This document shows positions 32,362-40,513 of a DNA stretch of 64,000 nucleotides, one piece after another. The notes beneath the pieces were generated by a model. It did not search any database, had not been told where the DNA came from, and saw only the letters and a list, made by a program, of their open reading frames with translations. The stretch covers positions 4,577,570-4,641,569 of the forward strand of contig NZ_CP042906.1 in NCBI RefSeq assembly GCF_008728855.1, in the 5' to 3' direction. The stretch's first letter is position 1; each line of letters starts with the position of its first letter. Source of the stretch: Hypericibacter terrae (GTDB lineage Bacteria > Pseudomonadota > Alphaproteobacteria > Dongiales > Dongiaceae). The translations under genes were made by a program, and so were the position numbers.

Positions 32362-33006
32362 CTAAACGGCCGCCGTGCCGACCATGCCGTCGCGCGTCAC
32401 GAGCGCGGCCAGCGCGGCCTCGGAGAGATTGTCGGTTCCGGCCGGGCGCCGCGGCAGCACCATGTAGCGGATTTCGGCGCTCGAATCCCACACGCGCACC
32501 TCGGTGCCTGGCGGAATCTCGAGCCCGAATTCCTGGAGCACGCCGCGCGGTTCCTTGACCACGCGCGAGCGATAGGCGGCGCTCTTGTACCAGACGGGCG
32601 GGAGGCCCAGCACCGGCCAGGGATAGCAGGAGCAGAGCGTGCAGACGATCACGTTATGGACCCGCTCGGTGTTCTCGACCGCGACCATGTTCTCGCCCTG
32701 CAGGCCGCTGAGGCCCAGCTCGCGGATCGCGGCGGTGGCGTCGGTCAGCAGGCGCTGCTTGAAAGCAGGATCGGTCCAGGCGCGGGCGACGACGCGGGCC
32801 CCGTTCTTCGGCCCGATCCGGGTCTCATATTCCTCGACGAAGCGATCGAGCGCCGCCGGATCGACCAGTCCTTTCTCGACCAGCAGGGTTTCCAGCGTCT
32901 TGACGCGCAGCGCCAGGCCCTTCTCTTCCGCGTCGTGGTCGTGATCGTGGTGATGATCCTGCTTGGGATCCTTGCCGTCGGCGCTCATGGTTTCACCCGC
33001 CGCCAT
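32362..33006 (-). CDS. nthA: Nitrile hydratase subunit alpha (cobalt type)
   Basis: A 214-aa alpha subunit. The metal-binding motif is [10 protein letters not shown]; Thr in CTLCSC is characteristic of cobalt-type enzymes, whereas iron-type have Ser. The cysteines are normally oxidised to sulfinic/sulfenic acids on maturation. The N-terminus carries a His/Asp run (HHHDHDHD), which could bind metal. Two starts are possible, ATG 33006 and ATG 32988 ([10 protein letters not shown]); the second agrees better with usual family N-termini. The order alpha-beta-accessory forms a compact operon, divergent from an amidase 111 bases away, giving a nitrile to amide to acid route. Confidence 0.93.
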   Translation of the reverse strand: MAAGETMSADGKDPKQDHHHDHDHDAEEKGLALRVKTLETLLVEKGLVDPAALDRFVEEYETRIGPKNGARVVARAWTDPAFKQRLLTDATAAIRELGLSGLQGENMVAVENTERVHNVIVCTLCSCYPWPVLGLPPVWYKSAAYRSRVVKEPRGVLQEFGLEIPPGTEVRVWDSSAEIRYMVLPRRPAGTDNLSEAALAALVTRDGMVGTAAV

Positions 33007-33117
33007 CCCCTGCTGTTGCCGGGCAAACTATAGGGGGCCCGTACCCGCCTTGGCAATTCGGCGGCGCCCCCTTAGGCTCTGGGCGCCCGCATTCGCGATC
33101 AAGGAACCCCACCCCTC

Positions 33118-34530
33118 ATGGCCGATCTCGATCTCTGCTTCACGCCCGCAACCGAGCTGGCGCAGCGCATCCGCGACGGAAAGCTCTCCCCGATGCGTGT
33201 CGTCGAGAACAGTCTCTCGCGCATCGCCGAGGTCAACCCCACGCTCAACTGCTTCTGCTTCACCTATCCCGACGAGGCGATCGCGAAGGCGAAACAGGCC
33301 GAGCATGCGGTCAAGCGCGGCGACAAGCTGGGGCCGCTGCATGGCGTGCCGATCGCGATCAAGGACCTGACGCCGACCAAGGGCAAGCGCACCACGCTCG
33401 GATCCTATTGCTTCGAGAACTGGGTGCCGGACTACAACGCCACCATCGTGGAGCGGTTCGAGGCGGCGGGCGCCATCATGGTCGGCAAGACCACCACGCC
33501 GGAATTCGCCTATTCGAGCTTCACGGAGAGCCCGCTCTGGGGCATCACCCGCAACCCCTGGAATCCCGAACGCACGCCGGGCGGCAGCTCGGGCGGCTCG
33601 GGTGCCGCCGTCTCGTCGGGCTGTGTGCCGTTGGCGGAAGGCACCGACATGGGCGGCTCGGTGCGCATCCCGGCCGCCTGGTGCGGCCTCGTCGGCCTGA
33701 AACCCAGCCTCGGCCGCATCCCGCTCGATCTGCTGCCCAGCGTCTTCGACAACATCTCGCATTTCGGGCCGCTCGCCCGCACCGTCGAGGATGCCCGGCT
33801 GTTCCTGAAAGTGGCGCAGGGCCCCGACAATCGCGACATCCAGTCGAACGGCACGCCGCTCGATCTGGAAGGGCCGGTCGAGCGCTCGGTCGAGGGCATG
33901 CGGCTCGCGATCGACATGGATCTCTCGATCTATGCCGTCGATCCCGAGGTCGAGCGGCTGGTGACGGAAGCCGTGAAGGCGCTGCGCAAGGCGGGCGCCG
34001 TGGTCGAGGAGGTCTCGCTGCCCTGGAGCCGGCGCGTGGCCGATGCCTGGACCGAGCTCTGGCAGGTCTTCATGGCCGCCTATTTCGGCCATTTCCTCGA
34101 GACGCACCGCGCCAAGATGGATCCGCTGGTGGTGGCCCTGATCGAGGCCGGCAACAAGATGTCGGCGCCGCATTACAAGCGCATCGAGATCGAGCGCACC
34201 GAGCAATGGCGCGCCTTCTATCCGATCCTGGAAAAATACGACGCGTTCCTCTGCCCCACCATGTCGCGCGAGGCGCCGCCGGTGCGCGAGGACGACACCC
34301 TGTACTACAAGGATTGGGGCGACGGCCGGTACCACGGGCTCGACATGACGGCGCAGTTCAACTCGATCGCACCCTGCCCCGCGCTGTCGGTCCCGGCCGG
34401 CTGGACCCAGGGCGGCTTGCCGGTGGGCCTGCAGATCGTGGGTCCGCGCTGGCGCGACGACATCGTCCTGCAGATCGGCGCCGCGCTCGAGCAGGCGCGG
34501 CCCTGGGCCGCGAAGCGACCGCCGATCTGA
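33118..34530 (+). CDS. Amidase signature family hydrolase
   Basis: A 470-aa amidase. The Ser-cisSer-Lys triad is readable: K82 in VPIAIKDLT, the cis-Ser within GGSSGGSG (residues 155-162) and the nucleophile S181 in GTDMGGSVRIPA. It hydrolyses amides to carboxylate and ammonia. Its position, divergent from the nitrile hydratase operon, suggests it removes the amide products. GatA-type tRNA amidotransferase is unlikely because gatB/gatC are absent and the C-terminal region differs. It starts at ATG 33118. Confidence 0.92.
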   Translation: MADLDLCFTPATELAQRIRDGKLSPMRVVENSLSRIAEVNPTLNCFCFTYPDEAIAKAKQAEHAVKRGDKLGPLHGVPIAIKDLTPTKGKRTTLGSYCFENWVPDYNATIVERFEAAGAIMVGKTTTPEFAYSSFTESPLWGITRNPWNPERTPGGSSGGSGAAVSSGCVPLAEGTDMGGSVRIPAAWCGLVGLKPSLGRIPLDLLPSVFDNISHFGPLARTVEDARLFLKVAQGPDNRDIQSNGTPLDLEGPVERSVEGMRLAIDMDLSIYAVDPEVERLVTEAVKALRKAGAVVEEVSLPWSRRVADAWTELWQVFMAAYFGHFLETHRAKMDPLVVALIEAGNKMSAPHYKRIEIERTEQWRAFYPILEKYDAFLCPTMSREAPPVREDDTLYYKDWGDGRYHGLDMTAQFNSIAPCPALSVPAGWTQGGLPVGLQIVGPRWRDDIVLQIGAALEQARPWAAKRPPI

Positions 34531-34903
34531 CGCCGCGGCGGCCCTCCCCCTGCTCCCTCCCGCAAGGGAAGGGGGTGAGTTCTTTCTTGTTTTCTTCACC
34601 CCCTCCCCCGACGGCGAAGCCGTCGAGCGGGAGGGGGTAGGGGGAGGGCGGTCGCCACAACGCGCCCTGCCGCTGCAATTGCCCGTCATTCGGGGCGTTA
34701 ACACTTGGCGCGGGAGGGCCGCCCGTCACGCCATTGCTACAGCCTGGCCGAGGGTTTCGCCGGTTCGCAGGATGAACCGCCCTTCACAGTCGGGGCCGAC
34801 GCCCCACATAATAAGAGACGTGGCCCTCATGCTTCGGCGCGGGCCCGGAATCGCTCAATGAATGGACTGCCCCACTCGTCTCAAATCCGACCGGAGGGCC
34901 GCC
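34531..34903. other. 373-base intergenic region
   Basis: Bases 34540-34651 are GC-rich REP-like repeats. The rest is leader sequence for the CBS-domain gene, and I see no gene or clear promoter box in it. Confidence 0.6.
34540..34651. repeat. GC-rich REP-like elements, inverted pair
   Basis: The left copy is GCCCTCCCCCTGCTCCCTCC..GGGAAGGGGG; the right copy, after about 25 bases, runs CCCCCTCCCCCGACGG..GAGGGGGTAGGGGGAGGGC. The two are approximately inverted. They follow the amidase stop within 10 bases and may also act in transcript 3'-end stability. Confidence 0.7.
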
Positions 34904-35338
34904 ATGAATGTCGAGATGATTCTCAAGACCAAGGGCCGCAATGTCGTCACCATGACGCCCGGCGCGACCCTGGCAACCGCCGCGAAGGAACTGCAGCAGC
35001 GGGGCATCGGCGCGGTCGTGGTGCTCGACGATCAGGGCGGCGTGAGCGGCATCCTCTCCGAGCGCGACATCGTCCACACCCTCGCCAAGGCCGGGCCCGA
35101 CAGCCTGTCGCATCCGGTTTCCGAGGTGATGACGCGGCGCCTTCACACCTGCAAGCTGACCGACACGATCAACGACCTGATGGCCCTCATGACCGCGCAG
35201 CGGATCCGCCACCTGCCGGTGGTCGAGCAGGGCCGGCTCGTCGGCATCGTCAGCATCGGCGACGTCGTGAAGTACCGGCTCGAGGAGATCGAGTACGAGG
35301 CCGGCGCCTTGCGCGAATATGTGGCGACCGCGGGATAG
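34904..35338 (+). CDS. CBS-domain protein
   Basis: A 144-aa protein made of two tandem CBS motifs: residues ~5-65 (GRNVVTMTPGATLATAAKEL to GVSGILSERDIV) and ~75-130 (VMTRRLHTCKLTDTINDLMA to GRLVGIVSIGDVVKYRLEEI). Such stand-alone CBS pairs bind adenosine nucleotides and sense energy status. GGAGGG lies 6 bases before ATG 34904, and MNVEMILKTKG agrees with family starts. Monocistronic, convergent with the DsbA-like gene. No partner is nearby. Confidence 0.9.
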   Translation: MNVEMILKTKGRNVVTMTPGATLATAAKELQQRGIGAVVVLDDQGGVSGILSERDIVHTLAKAGPDSLSHPVSEVMTRRLHTCKLTDTINDLMALMTAQRIRHLPVVEQGRLVGIVSIGDVVKYRLEEIEYEAGALREYVATAG

Positions 35339-35380
35339 ACGGCGCCTCGCTTCGCAAGGCTTCCGAGCCGGGAGGACCGC

Positions 35381-35923
35381 TCAACGCGCTGTGGCGGCGT
35401 TGCGTGCTGTGGCCTCGATCGCGTCCTCCATGTCGGCATAGTCGTAGTCGCCGTCATAGCGCCGGCCGTTGATGAAGAAGCCGGGCGTTCCGTTGACGCC
35501 GCTGCGCACCCCGCCCATGAAATCCTGCTCGACCTTTGCCTTGTACTGGCCCTTGGCCAGGGCCTGCTCGAGCGCCGGCGCCGACAGGGCCAGGCTGCCC
35601 GCCAGGGTGAAGAGCAGCGGCAATCCCAGGCGGTCCTGATTGTCGAAGATCCCGTCATGCATTTCCCAGAACCGCTTATGCGCGGCGGCAAACTCCGCGG
35701 CTTCGGCGGCCGGCGCCGCCAGGGGGTGAACCTCAGTCAAGGGGAAGTGACGGAAGACGAAGCGTAGTTTGGCGCCGAAATGGCGCTGCAGCCTTTTGAC
35801 GACCGGGTGCGCCGCCGCGCAATGAGGGCATTGGAAATCGCCATACTCGACCAGCGTCACGAGGGCGTCCTCGGATCCTTCGATATGGTCGAGCGACGTG
35901 ACGGGAACGCGCAGGGTGGCCAT
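35381..35923 (-). CDS. DsbA-family thioredoxin-fold oxidoreductase
   Basis: A 180-aa thioredoxin-fold protein with the CPHC active site at C32-C35 (VEYGDFQCPHCAAAHP). The DsbA-type helical insertion and the cis-Pro loop GVNGTPGFFINGRRYDG are clear. No signal peptide precedes MATLRVPVTSLD, so it is cytosolic; family members of this kind act on peroxide-stressed thiols or accompany antiporters. It is 2 bases downstream of the peroxiredoxin gene, with AGGAGG before ATG 35923. The two probably form one redox operon, the oxidoreductase perhaps re-reducing the peroxiredoxin. Confidence 0.9.
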   Translation of the reverse strand: MATLRVPVTSLDHIEGSEDALVTLVEYGDFQCPHCAAAHPVVKRLQRHFGAKLRFVFRHFPLTEVHPLAAPAAEAAEFAAAHKRFWEMHDGIFDNQDRLGLPLLFTLAGSLALSAPALEQALAKGQYKAKVEQDFMGGVRSGVNGTPGFFINGRRYDGDYDYADMEDAIEATARNAATAR

Positions 35924-35925
35924 CG

Positions 35926-36402
35926 TCAGCCTCCTTTGGTGGGCATCCGCTCCAGCGCGTCGAGGATTCCATCGGCGCCCGGATTGACGGCAATCGGCGA
36001 GCAATAGCTCCAGAAGATCACGCCCTTCTCGTCGATGACGAAGAGCGCGCGCTCGGCGACGCCGTCGCCGGCGCGATAGGCGCCGTAGGATTTCGCGACC
36101 GCGCCCTTGGGCTCGAAGTCGGCGAGCAGCGGGAAGTGCAGATTGCGGGTCTCGGCGAAGGCGCGGTGACACCAGGCGCCGTCGACGGAGATCCCGAGCG
36201 GCTCGGCGCCCAGCTTGCGAAACTCCGGCAACACCTGGTTATAGAGCGCCATCTGGTCGCCGCAGACCGGGCTCCAATCGGCGGGATAGAAGGCCAGGAC
36301 CACGCGGCGGCCCCGAAACTCGGTCAGCGACAATGTCTGATCGGGCGTGACAGGAAGCGTGAAGTCCGGCGCCTTGGTGCCGGCGGCCAGGATGGTTGCC
36401 AT
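35926..36402 (-). CDS. Peroxiredoxin (AhpC/TSA-type redoxin)
   Basis: A 158-aa peroxiredoxin. The peroxidatic Cys is C47 in FYPADWSPVCGDQ; the usual Thr of PxxxTxxC is replaced by Ser. The surrounding fold is standard (DFTLPVTPDQTLSLTEFRGR, LGISVDGAWCHRAFAE, RALFVIDEKGVIFWSY). C79 and C133 could serve as resolving cysteines. It reduces peroxides with a thiol donor, plausibly the DsbA-like protein next to it. GGAGGAC precedes ATG 36402; the longer frame upstream is non-coding. Confidence 0.9.
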   Translation of the reverse strand: MATILAAGTKAPDFTLPVTPDQTLSLTEFRGRRVVLAFYPADWSPVCGDQMALYNQVLPEFRKLGAEPLGISVDGAWCHRAFAETRNLHFPLLADFEPKGAVAKSYGAYRAGDGVAERALFVIDEKGVIFWSYCSPIAVNPGADGILDALERMPTKGG

Positions 36403-36771
36403 GGAGTCCTCCCCGTCGTTCGATCGCCGTCGCGAGCAGGCAGCCCGGAGCGTCCAGCGCCAACCTTTCATCCGGCAACCCCGGCGGCTTGAACGAATCG
36501 GTCGAGATCGACCGAATGGCGGGGCCGGTTGGGCCGGGAAGCCACCCGTGAGCGTCATCGGACCCCATTCACAGTCCTCGCTCGGCCCCGGACCGATGGG
36601 CGCAACACCCCGTCGCGGAAACCGCGGCGGCCCGGCCAAGCGCCGGAGCTTCGGCATCGTCCCCGGCATCGCACCCCCCAGGGCCGGTCCCCTGTCCGAC
36701 GAGGCTTGACGATATTTTAATTGGATGTATAATCCAGCCAATTTATTCTACTATGCAGATCGACCGGCACC
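36403..36771. other. 369-base intergenic region between divergent genes
   Basis: No protein gene is supported. Its right end holds the strong promoter and operator of the TetR-MBL operon (36706-36743). The left end is leader for the peroxiredoxin gene. Confidence 0.6.
36706..36743 (+). promoter_or_regulatory. Sigma70-type promoter with overlapping inverted repeat, upstream of TetR
   Basis: TTGACG (36706-36711) and TATAAT (36728-36733), a perfect -10, are separated by 16 bases. An inverted repeat AATTGG (36719-36724) / CCAATT (36738-36743) brackets the -10, the location expected for a repressor site. Autoregulation by the downstream TetR is inferred. Confidence 0.65.
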
Positions 36772-37437
36772 ATGTCGCCACGCCGCTATCGCCTGGGCCG
36801 CCGCGCCGAGGCCAAGGCCGACACCCGCGAGCGCATCGTTGCCGCTGCGGTGGCGTTGCATCGCAAGAAGGGCACGATCGCGACCCGCTATGCCGATCTG
36901 GCCAGGCAGGCCGGCGTCTCGCTTCAGACCGTCCATAATCACTTCCCGACCCTCGGTGCGCTGCTGCCCGCCTGCACCGGCATGGTCGCCGCCACCGCGC
37001 CGCAAGTGACGGCGGCGCTCTTCGAGCCGCTTCAGGCGCCGGAAGACCGGCTCGACGCCCTGATGACGGCACTCTTCGCCCAGCATGCGCATTTCGAGCC
37101 CTGGATGCGCTGGGCGGTGCATGAGGCGCGCGCGGTTCCTGAGCTGGAGGCCGGCATCCGCCGATGGCGCGACGATCTCGCGGCTTTGCTGGCCAAGGCC
37201 GTGGCCCCCGGCTTCGCCGGCAAGCCGCCGGCCGAGATGGTGGCCTTGCTCGCCACCTTGCTCGATATCGAGAGCTGGCTGCGGCTTCAAAGCCAGTCGG
37301 CCCTGAGCGCGAAGGCCGCGAACGCCGCCTTGCGTCACGGCGCCATCACATGGCTCCGGCAGTATCTCGCCGCCGCTCCATCGCAAGTCAGGCCCGGAAC
37401 GCGCGCCGCCGCATCGACCAGGGGAGACCGGTCATGA
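36772..37437 (+). CDS. TetR/AcrR-family regulator
   Basis: A 221-aa regulator: a basic N-terminus (MSPRRYRLGRRAEAKADTRE), the HTH (IVAAAVALHRKKG, then ATRYADLARQAGVSLQTVHN) and a large helical C-terminal domain. It is the first gene of a two-gene operon, its stop overlapping the MBL-protein start (ATGA). The promoter upstream carries an inverted repeat over the -10, suggesting it represses itself and the MBL gene. The ligand is unknown. Confidence 0.88.
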   Translation: MSPRRYRLGRRAEAKADTRERIVAAAVALHRKKGTIATRYADLARQAGVSLQTVHNHFPTLGALLPACTGMVAATAPQVTAALFEPLQAPEDRLDALMTALFAQHAHFEPWMRWAVHEARAVPELEAGIRRWRDDLAALLAKAVAPGFAGKPPAEMVALLATLLDIESWLRLQSQSALSAKAANAALRHGAITWLRQYLAAAPSQVRPGTRAAASTRGDRS

Positions 37438-38165
37438 CCGTCACCGACAAGGATACGGGCACCAACATCGCGGAGATCGCCGACGGCATCTTCCGCATCA
37501 ACACGCCGATTCCGCCCAGCGCCTTTCCGGGCGGGTTCTCCTTCAACCAGTATCTGATCCTCGACGACGAGCCCCTGCTGTTCCATACCGGCCCGCGCGC
37601 GCTCCTGGCGCCGATCACGGACGCCATCGCGGCGGTCATGCCGATCGAGAAGCTGCGCCATGTCGCCTTCTCCCATGTCGAGGCGGACGAGTGCGGCACG
37701 CTCAATCAGCTGCTGGCGCTGGCGCCGCAGGCCCAGCCGCTCTGCGGGCAGATCGCGGCGATGGTGTCGATCGGCGATCTCGCCGACCGGCCGCCGATCG
37801 CGCTCCATGACGGCGAGACGCGCTCGCTGGGCCGGCACCGGGTGCGCTGGCTGGATGCGCCCCACCTGCCCCATGGCTGGGAATGCGGCTATCTGTTCGA
37901 GGAGACCAGCGCCACGCTGCTCTGCGGCGATCTCTTCACCCAGCCCGGCATCGGCGCCGATCCCTTGACCGGCGGCGACATCCTCGGCCCCAGCGACGCC
38001 TTCCGCCGCCAGATGGAGTATTTCTCGCATTCGCCCCAGACCGCGAGCCTGCTGGCGAAACTGGCCGCCACCCGGCCGCAGCGGCTGGCCTGCATGCATG
38101 GCAGCGCCTGGGAGGGCGACGGGGCGGCGATGCTGGATAGCTTGCGGCAAAGCCTGGGTCACTGA
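37434..38165 (+). CDS. Diiron-type MBL-fold protein (flavodiiron N-domain-like)
   Basis: A 243-aa metallo-beta-lactamase-fold protein. The metal motif is H81-x-E83-x-D85 (SHVEADECGTLNQLL), with H144/H147 (APHLPHGWE) and D166 (LLCGDLFTQPG) and a final His in ACMHGSAW. Glu at the second position is characteristic of the oxygen-binding diiron domain of flavodiiron proteins, whereas zinc hydrolases have His. The flavodoxin domain is missing. It could reduce O2 or NO, or it could be a non-reducing relative; which is not decided by the sequence. Start overlaps the TetR stop. Confidence 0.85.
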   Translation: MTVTDKDTGTNIAEIADGIFRINTPIPPSAFPGGFSFNQYLILDDEPLLFHTGPRALLAPITDAIAAVMPIEKLRHVAFSHVEADECGTLNQLLALAPQAQPLCGQIAAMVSIGDLADRPPIALHDGETRSLGRHRVRWLDAPHLPHGWECGYLFEETSATLLCGDLFTQPGIGADPLTGGDILGPSDAFRRQMEYFSHSPQTASLLAKLAATRPQRLACMHGSAWEGDGAAMLDSLRQSLGH

Positions 38166-38302
38166 GGACCGGGCCCTGGCTTTCGCGGCCCCGGCTTTCG
38201 CGGCACCGGCGCCCGGGGTTGCCGCCGCCCCCGGGCCGGGCTATGCCAGGGCCCTTGTCTCACCGGCCCCCTGTGGCCTTCCCGGAGCCTCGAGAGCCTT
38301 TC

Positions 38303-39979
38303 ATGACCGATGGCGGCAATACGCGGACGGGCGGCCAGATCCTGGTCGATCAGCTCGCGATCCATGGCGTCTCCCATGTCTTCTGCGTGCCGGGCGAGAG
38401 CTATCTCGCGGCCCTCGACGCCTTCCACGACCAGCAGCAGATCCGCCTCTTCGCCTGCCGCCAGGAAGGCGGCGCCGCCAACATGGCCGAGGCCTTCGGC
38501 AAGCTGACCGGCAAGCCCGGCATCTGCTTCGTCACCCGCGGCCCCGGCGCCACCAACGCCTCGATCGGCGTTCATACCGCTTTCCAGGATTCGACGCCGA
38601 TGATCCTTTTCATCGGCCAGGTGGCGCGCGATCAGGTCGAGCGCGAGGCGTTCCAGGAAATCGACTTCCGGCGCATGTTCGGGCCGATGGCGAAATGGGT
38701 CGCCGAGATCGACGATGCGCGGCGCATCCCCGAGCTTGTGAGCCAAGCCTTTCACCGTGCCGTCAATGGCAGGCCGGGCCCGGTCGTCATCGCGCTCCCT
38801 GAGGACATGCTGACCGACCGCGTCGCCGCGGCCGATGCCGGACCCTACAAGCCGGTGCAAGCCCATCCCGGCGCCGACGAGATCGCGCAGTTGCGGGGGC
38901 TTCTGGCGGCGGCCAAGCGGCCCTTCGTCATCCTGGGCGGGGGCGGCTGGAACGCGCAGGCCGTCGCCGACATCAAGAGCTTCGCCGAAGCCAACGACCT
39001 GCCGGTCGGCTGCTCCTTCCGCTGCCAGGACCTGTTCGACAACCGCCACCGCAATTATGCGGGCGATGTCGGCATCGGCATCAATCCCGCGCTCGCCAGG
39101 CGCATCAAGGACAGCGACCTGCTGCTCGTCATCGGTGCGCGGCTGGGGGAGATGACCACCAGCGGCTATACGCTGATCGACATCCCGGTGCCGAAGCAGA
39201 AGCTGATCCATGTGCATCCGGGTGCCGAGGAGCTCGGCCGCGTCTATCAGGCGGCGCTACCGATCAACAGCGGCATGCCGCAGATCGCGGCCGCGCTGAA
39301 GGCGATGACGCCGATCGATCCGACGAGCCGGGCCGCCTGGGTCCAGGCGATGCGCGCCGACTATCTGACCTGGACCCAGGCGCCGAAAAATGCCGGCGAG
39401 CTGCAGATGGGCGAGGTGGTGGCCTGGCTCAACGAGCATCTGCCCGAGGACACGATTCTCTGCAACGGCGCCGGCAATTACGCGACCTGGCTCCATCGCT
39501 TCTTCCGCTATCGGGGATTCCGCACCCAGCTGGCCCCCACCAACGGCGCCATGGGCTACGGCTTCCCCGCGGCCATCGCGGCCAAGGCGACGGAGCCGAA
39601 GCGCACCGTGGTCTGCTTCGCCGGCGACGGCTGTTTCCTCATGACCGGCCAGGAGCTCGCGACCGCCGTGCAGTACGAACTGCCGGTCATCACCGTGGTG
39701 GTGAATAACGGGATGTACGGCACCATCCGCATGCATCAGGAGCGCCATTATCCCGGCCGCGTGACCGCGACCGACCTGGTCAATCCCGATTTCGCGGCGC
39801 TGGCGCGGGCCTATGGCGCCCATGGCGAGACGGTCACGCGCACCGAGGAGTTCGTCCCCGCCTTCGAGCGCGCGAAGGCCTCGGGCAAGCCGGCGCTGAT
39901 CGAACTCAAGATCGATCCCGAGGTGCTGACGGTGAGCCAGACGCTGTCGCAGATCCGCGCGGCGGCACTTAAGAAGTAG
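38303..39979 (+). CDS. Thiamine-diphosphate enzyme (acetolactate synthase-like large subunit)
   Basis: A 558-aa ThDP-dependent enzyme. The N-terminal Pyr domain has the activating Glu in VPGESYLAALDAF and ACRQEGGAANMAEAFGK, the middle domain carries LVIGARLGEMTTSGY, and the C-terminal PP domain has the ThDP motif CFAGDGCFLMTGQELATAVQ ending NN (VVVNNGMYGTIRMHQE). The closest named types are acetolactate synthase and related benzoylformate or oxalyl-CoA-like enzymes; no small regulatory subunit follows. A start at 38303 (TTTCATGACC) gives MTDGGNTRTGGQILVDQLAI, typical of the family. The upstream frame is a non-coding extension. Confidence 0.9.
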   Translation: MTDGGNTRTGGQILVDQLAIHGVSHVFCVPGESYLAALDAFHDQQQIRLFACRQEGGAANMAEAFGKLTGKPGICFVTRGPGATNASIGVHTAFQDSTPMILFIGQVARDQVEREAFQEIDFRRMFGPMAKWVAEIDDARRIPELVSQAFHRAVNGRPGPVVIALPEDMLTDRVAAADAGPYKPVQAHPGADEIAQLRGLLAAAKRPFVILGGGGWNAQAVADIKSFAEANDLPVGCSFRCQDLFDNRHRNYAGDVGIGINPALARRIKDSDLLLVIGARLGEMTTSGYTLIDIPVPKQKLIHVHPGAEELGRVYQAALPINSGMPQIAAALKAMTPIDPTSRAAWVQAMRADYLTWTQAPKNAGELQMGEVVAWLNEHLPEDTILCNGAGNYATWLHRFFRYRGFRTQLAPTNGAMGYGFPAAIAAKATEPKRTVVCFAGDGCFLMTGQELATAVQYELPVITVVVNNGMYGTIRMHQERHYPGRVTATDLVNPDFAALARAYGAHGETVTRTEEFVPAFERAKASGKPALIELKIDPEVLTVSQTLSQIRAAALKK

Positions 39980-40025
39980 AAGCGGACGCGCTGCGCGCGG
40001 ACTCTCCTTGTCTCCTCTCTCACTT

Positions 40026-40110
40026 CTGGGAGAGGGCCAGGGAGAGGGTGGACGCGATGCCGATATCGAGCGGCCCCCTCCCTTACCCTCCCCCTCAAGG
40101 GGGGAGGGGA
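40026..40110. repeat. GC-rich REP-like elements
   Basis: The right copy starts TATCGAGCGGCCCCCTCCCT and ends CCCCCTCAAGGGGGGAGGGG. It matches the family copies at 5720-5782 and 31392-31440. A degraded G-rich copy (GAGAGGGCCAGGGAGAGGGT) lies to its left. It occupies the gap before the dimethylformamidase genes. Confidence 0.7.
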
Positions 40111-40198
40111 CCTGTTACTCACAGCCGCGCGTTGACCGCCCGCGCGTTTCCCTCTGTAATCCCTCGCACCCTTCCCGCCTCGAGGAACCCTTCCGCCC

Positions 40199-40513
40199 AT
40201 GTTGCCGATCGACCCCGCCCGCAAGGATCTCGTCGAAGAGTTCCGGCGGCAACCCTTCGGAGTGCATAGCCCCGATCTCCAGCTCATCCTCAACCGGCTG
40301 CGGGCCGAGCCCCTGGCGGGGCGCTACACGCTGATCACGACCCGGCCGAAGCGCGAATGGATGATCGCGACCCTGTCGGGCGAGCGCGGGAAGCCGCCGG
40401 AGCTCGTCTCCGAGACGCGCTACACCGACCCCGCCGCGGCCGAGTGGGAGATCTTCAAGCTGCGCTGGCTGCGCGCGACCGGCGAGACGCTGACCGGCGA
40501 GGTCGGATCGTGA
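40199..40513 (+). CDS. N,N-dimethylformamidase small-subunit-like protein
   Basis: A 104-aa protein directly preceding and overlapping the large subunit gene (stop TGA inside GTGA). It reads PARKDLVEEFRRQPFGVHSP, then RLRAEPLAGRYTLITTRPKR and AEWEIFKLRWLRAT. Known DMFase is an alpha2beta4-type enzyme in which a ~130-aa small subunit accompanies the ~760-aa large one; position and size here agree, though this is somewhat shorter. Assignment rests mainly on context, since I cannot run an alignment. Confidence 0.7.
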   Translation: MLPIDPARKDLVEEFRRQPFGVHSPDLQLILNRLRAEPLAGRYTLITTRPKREWMIATLSGERGKPPELVSETRYTDPAAAEWEIFKLRWLRATGETLTGEVGS

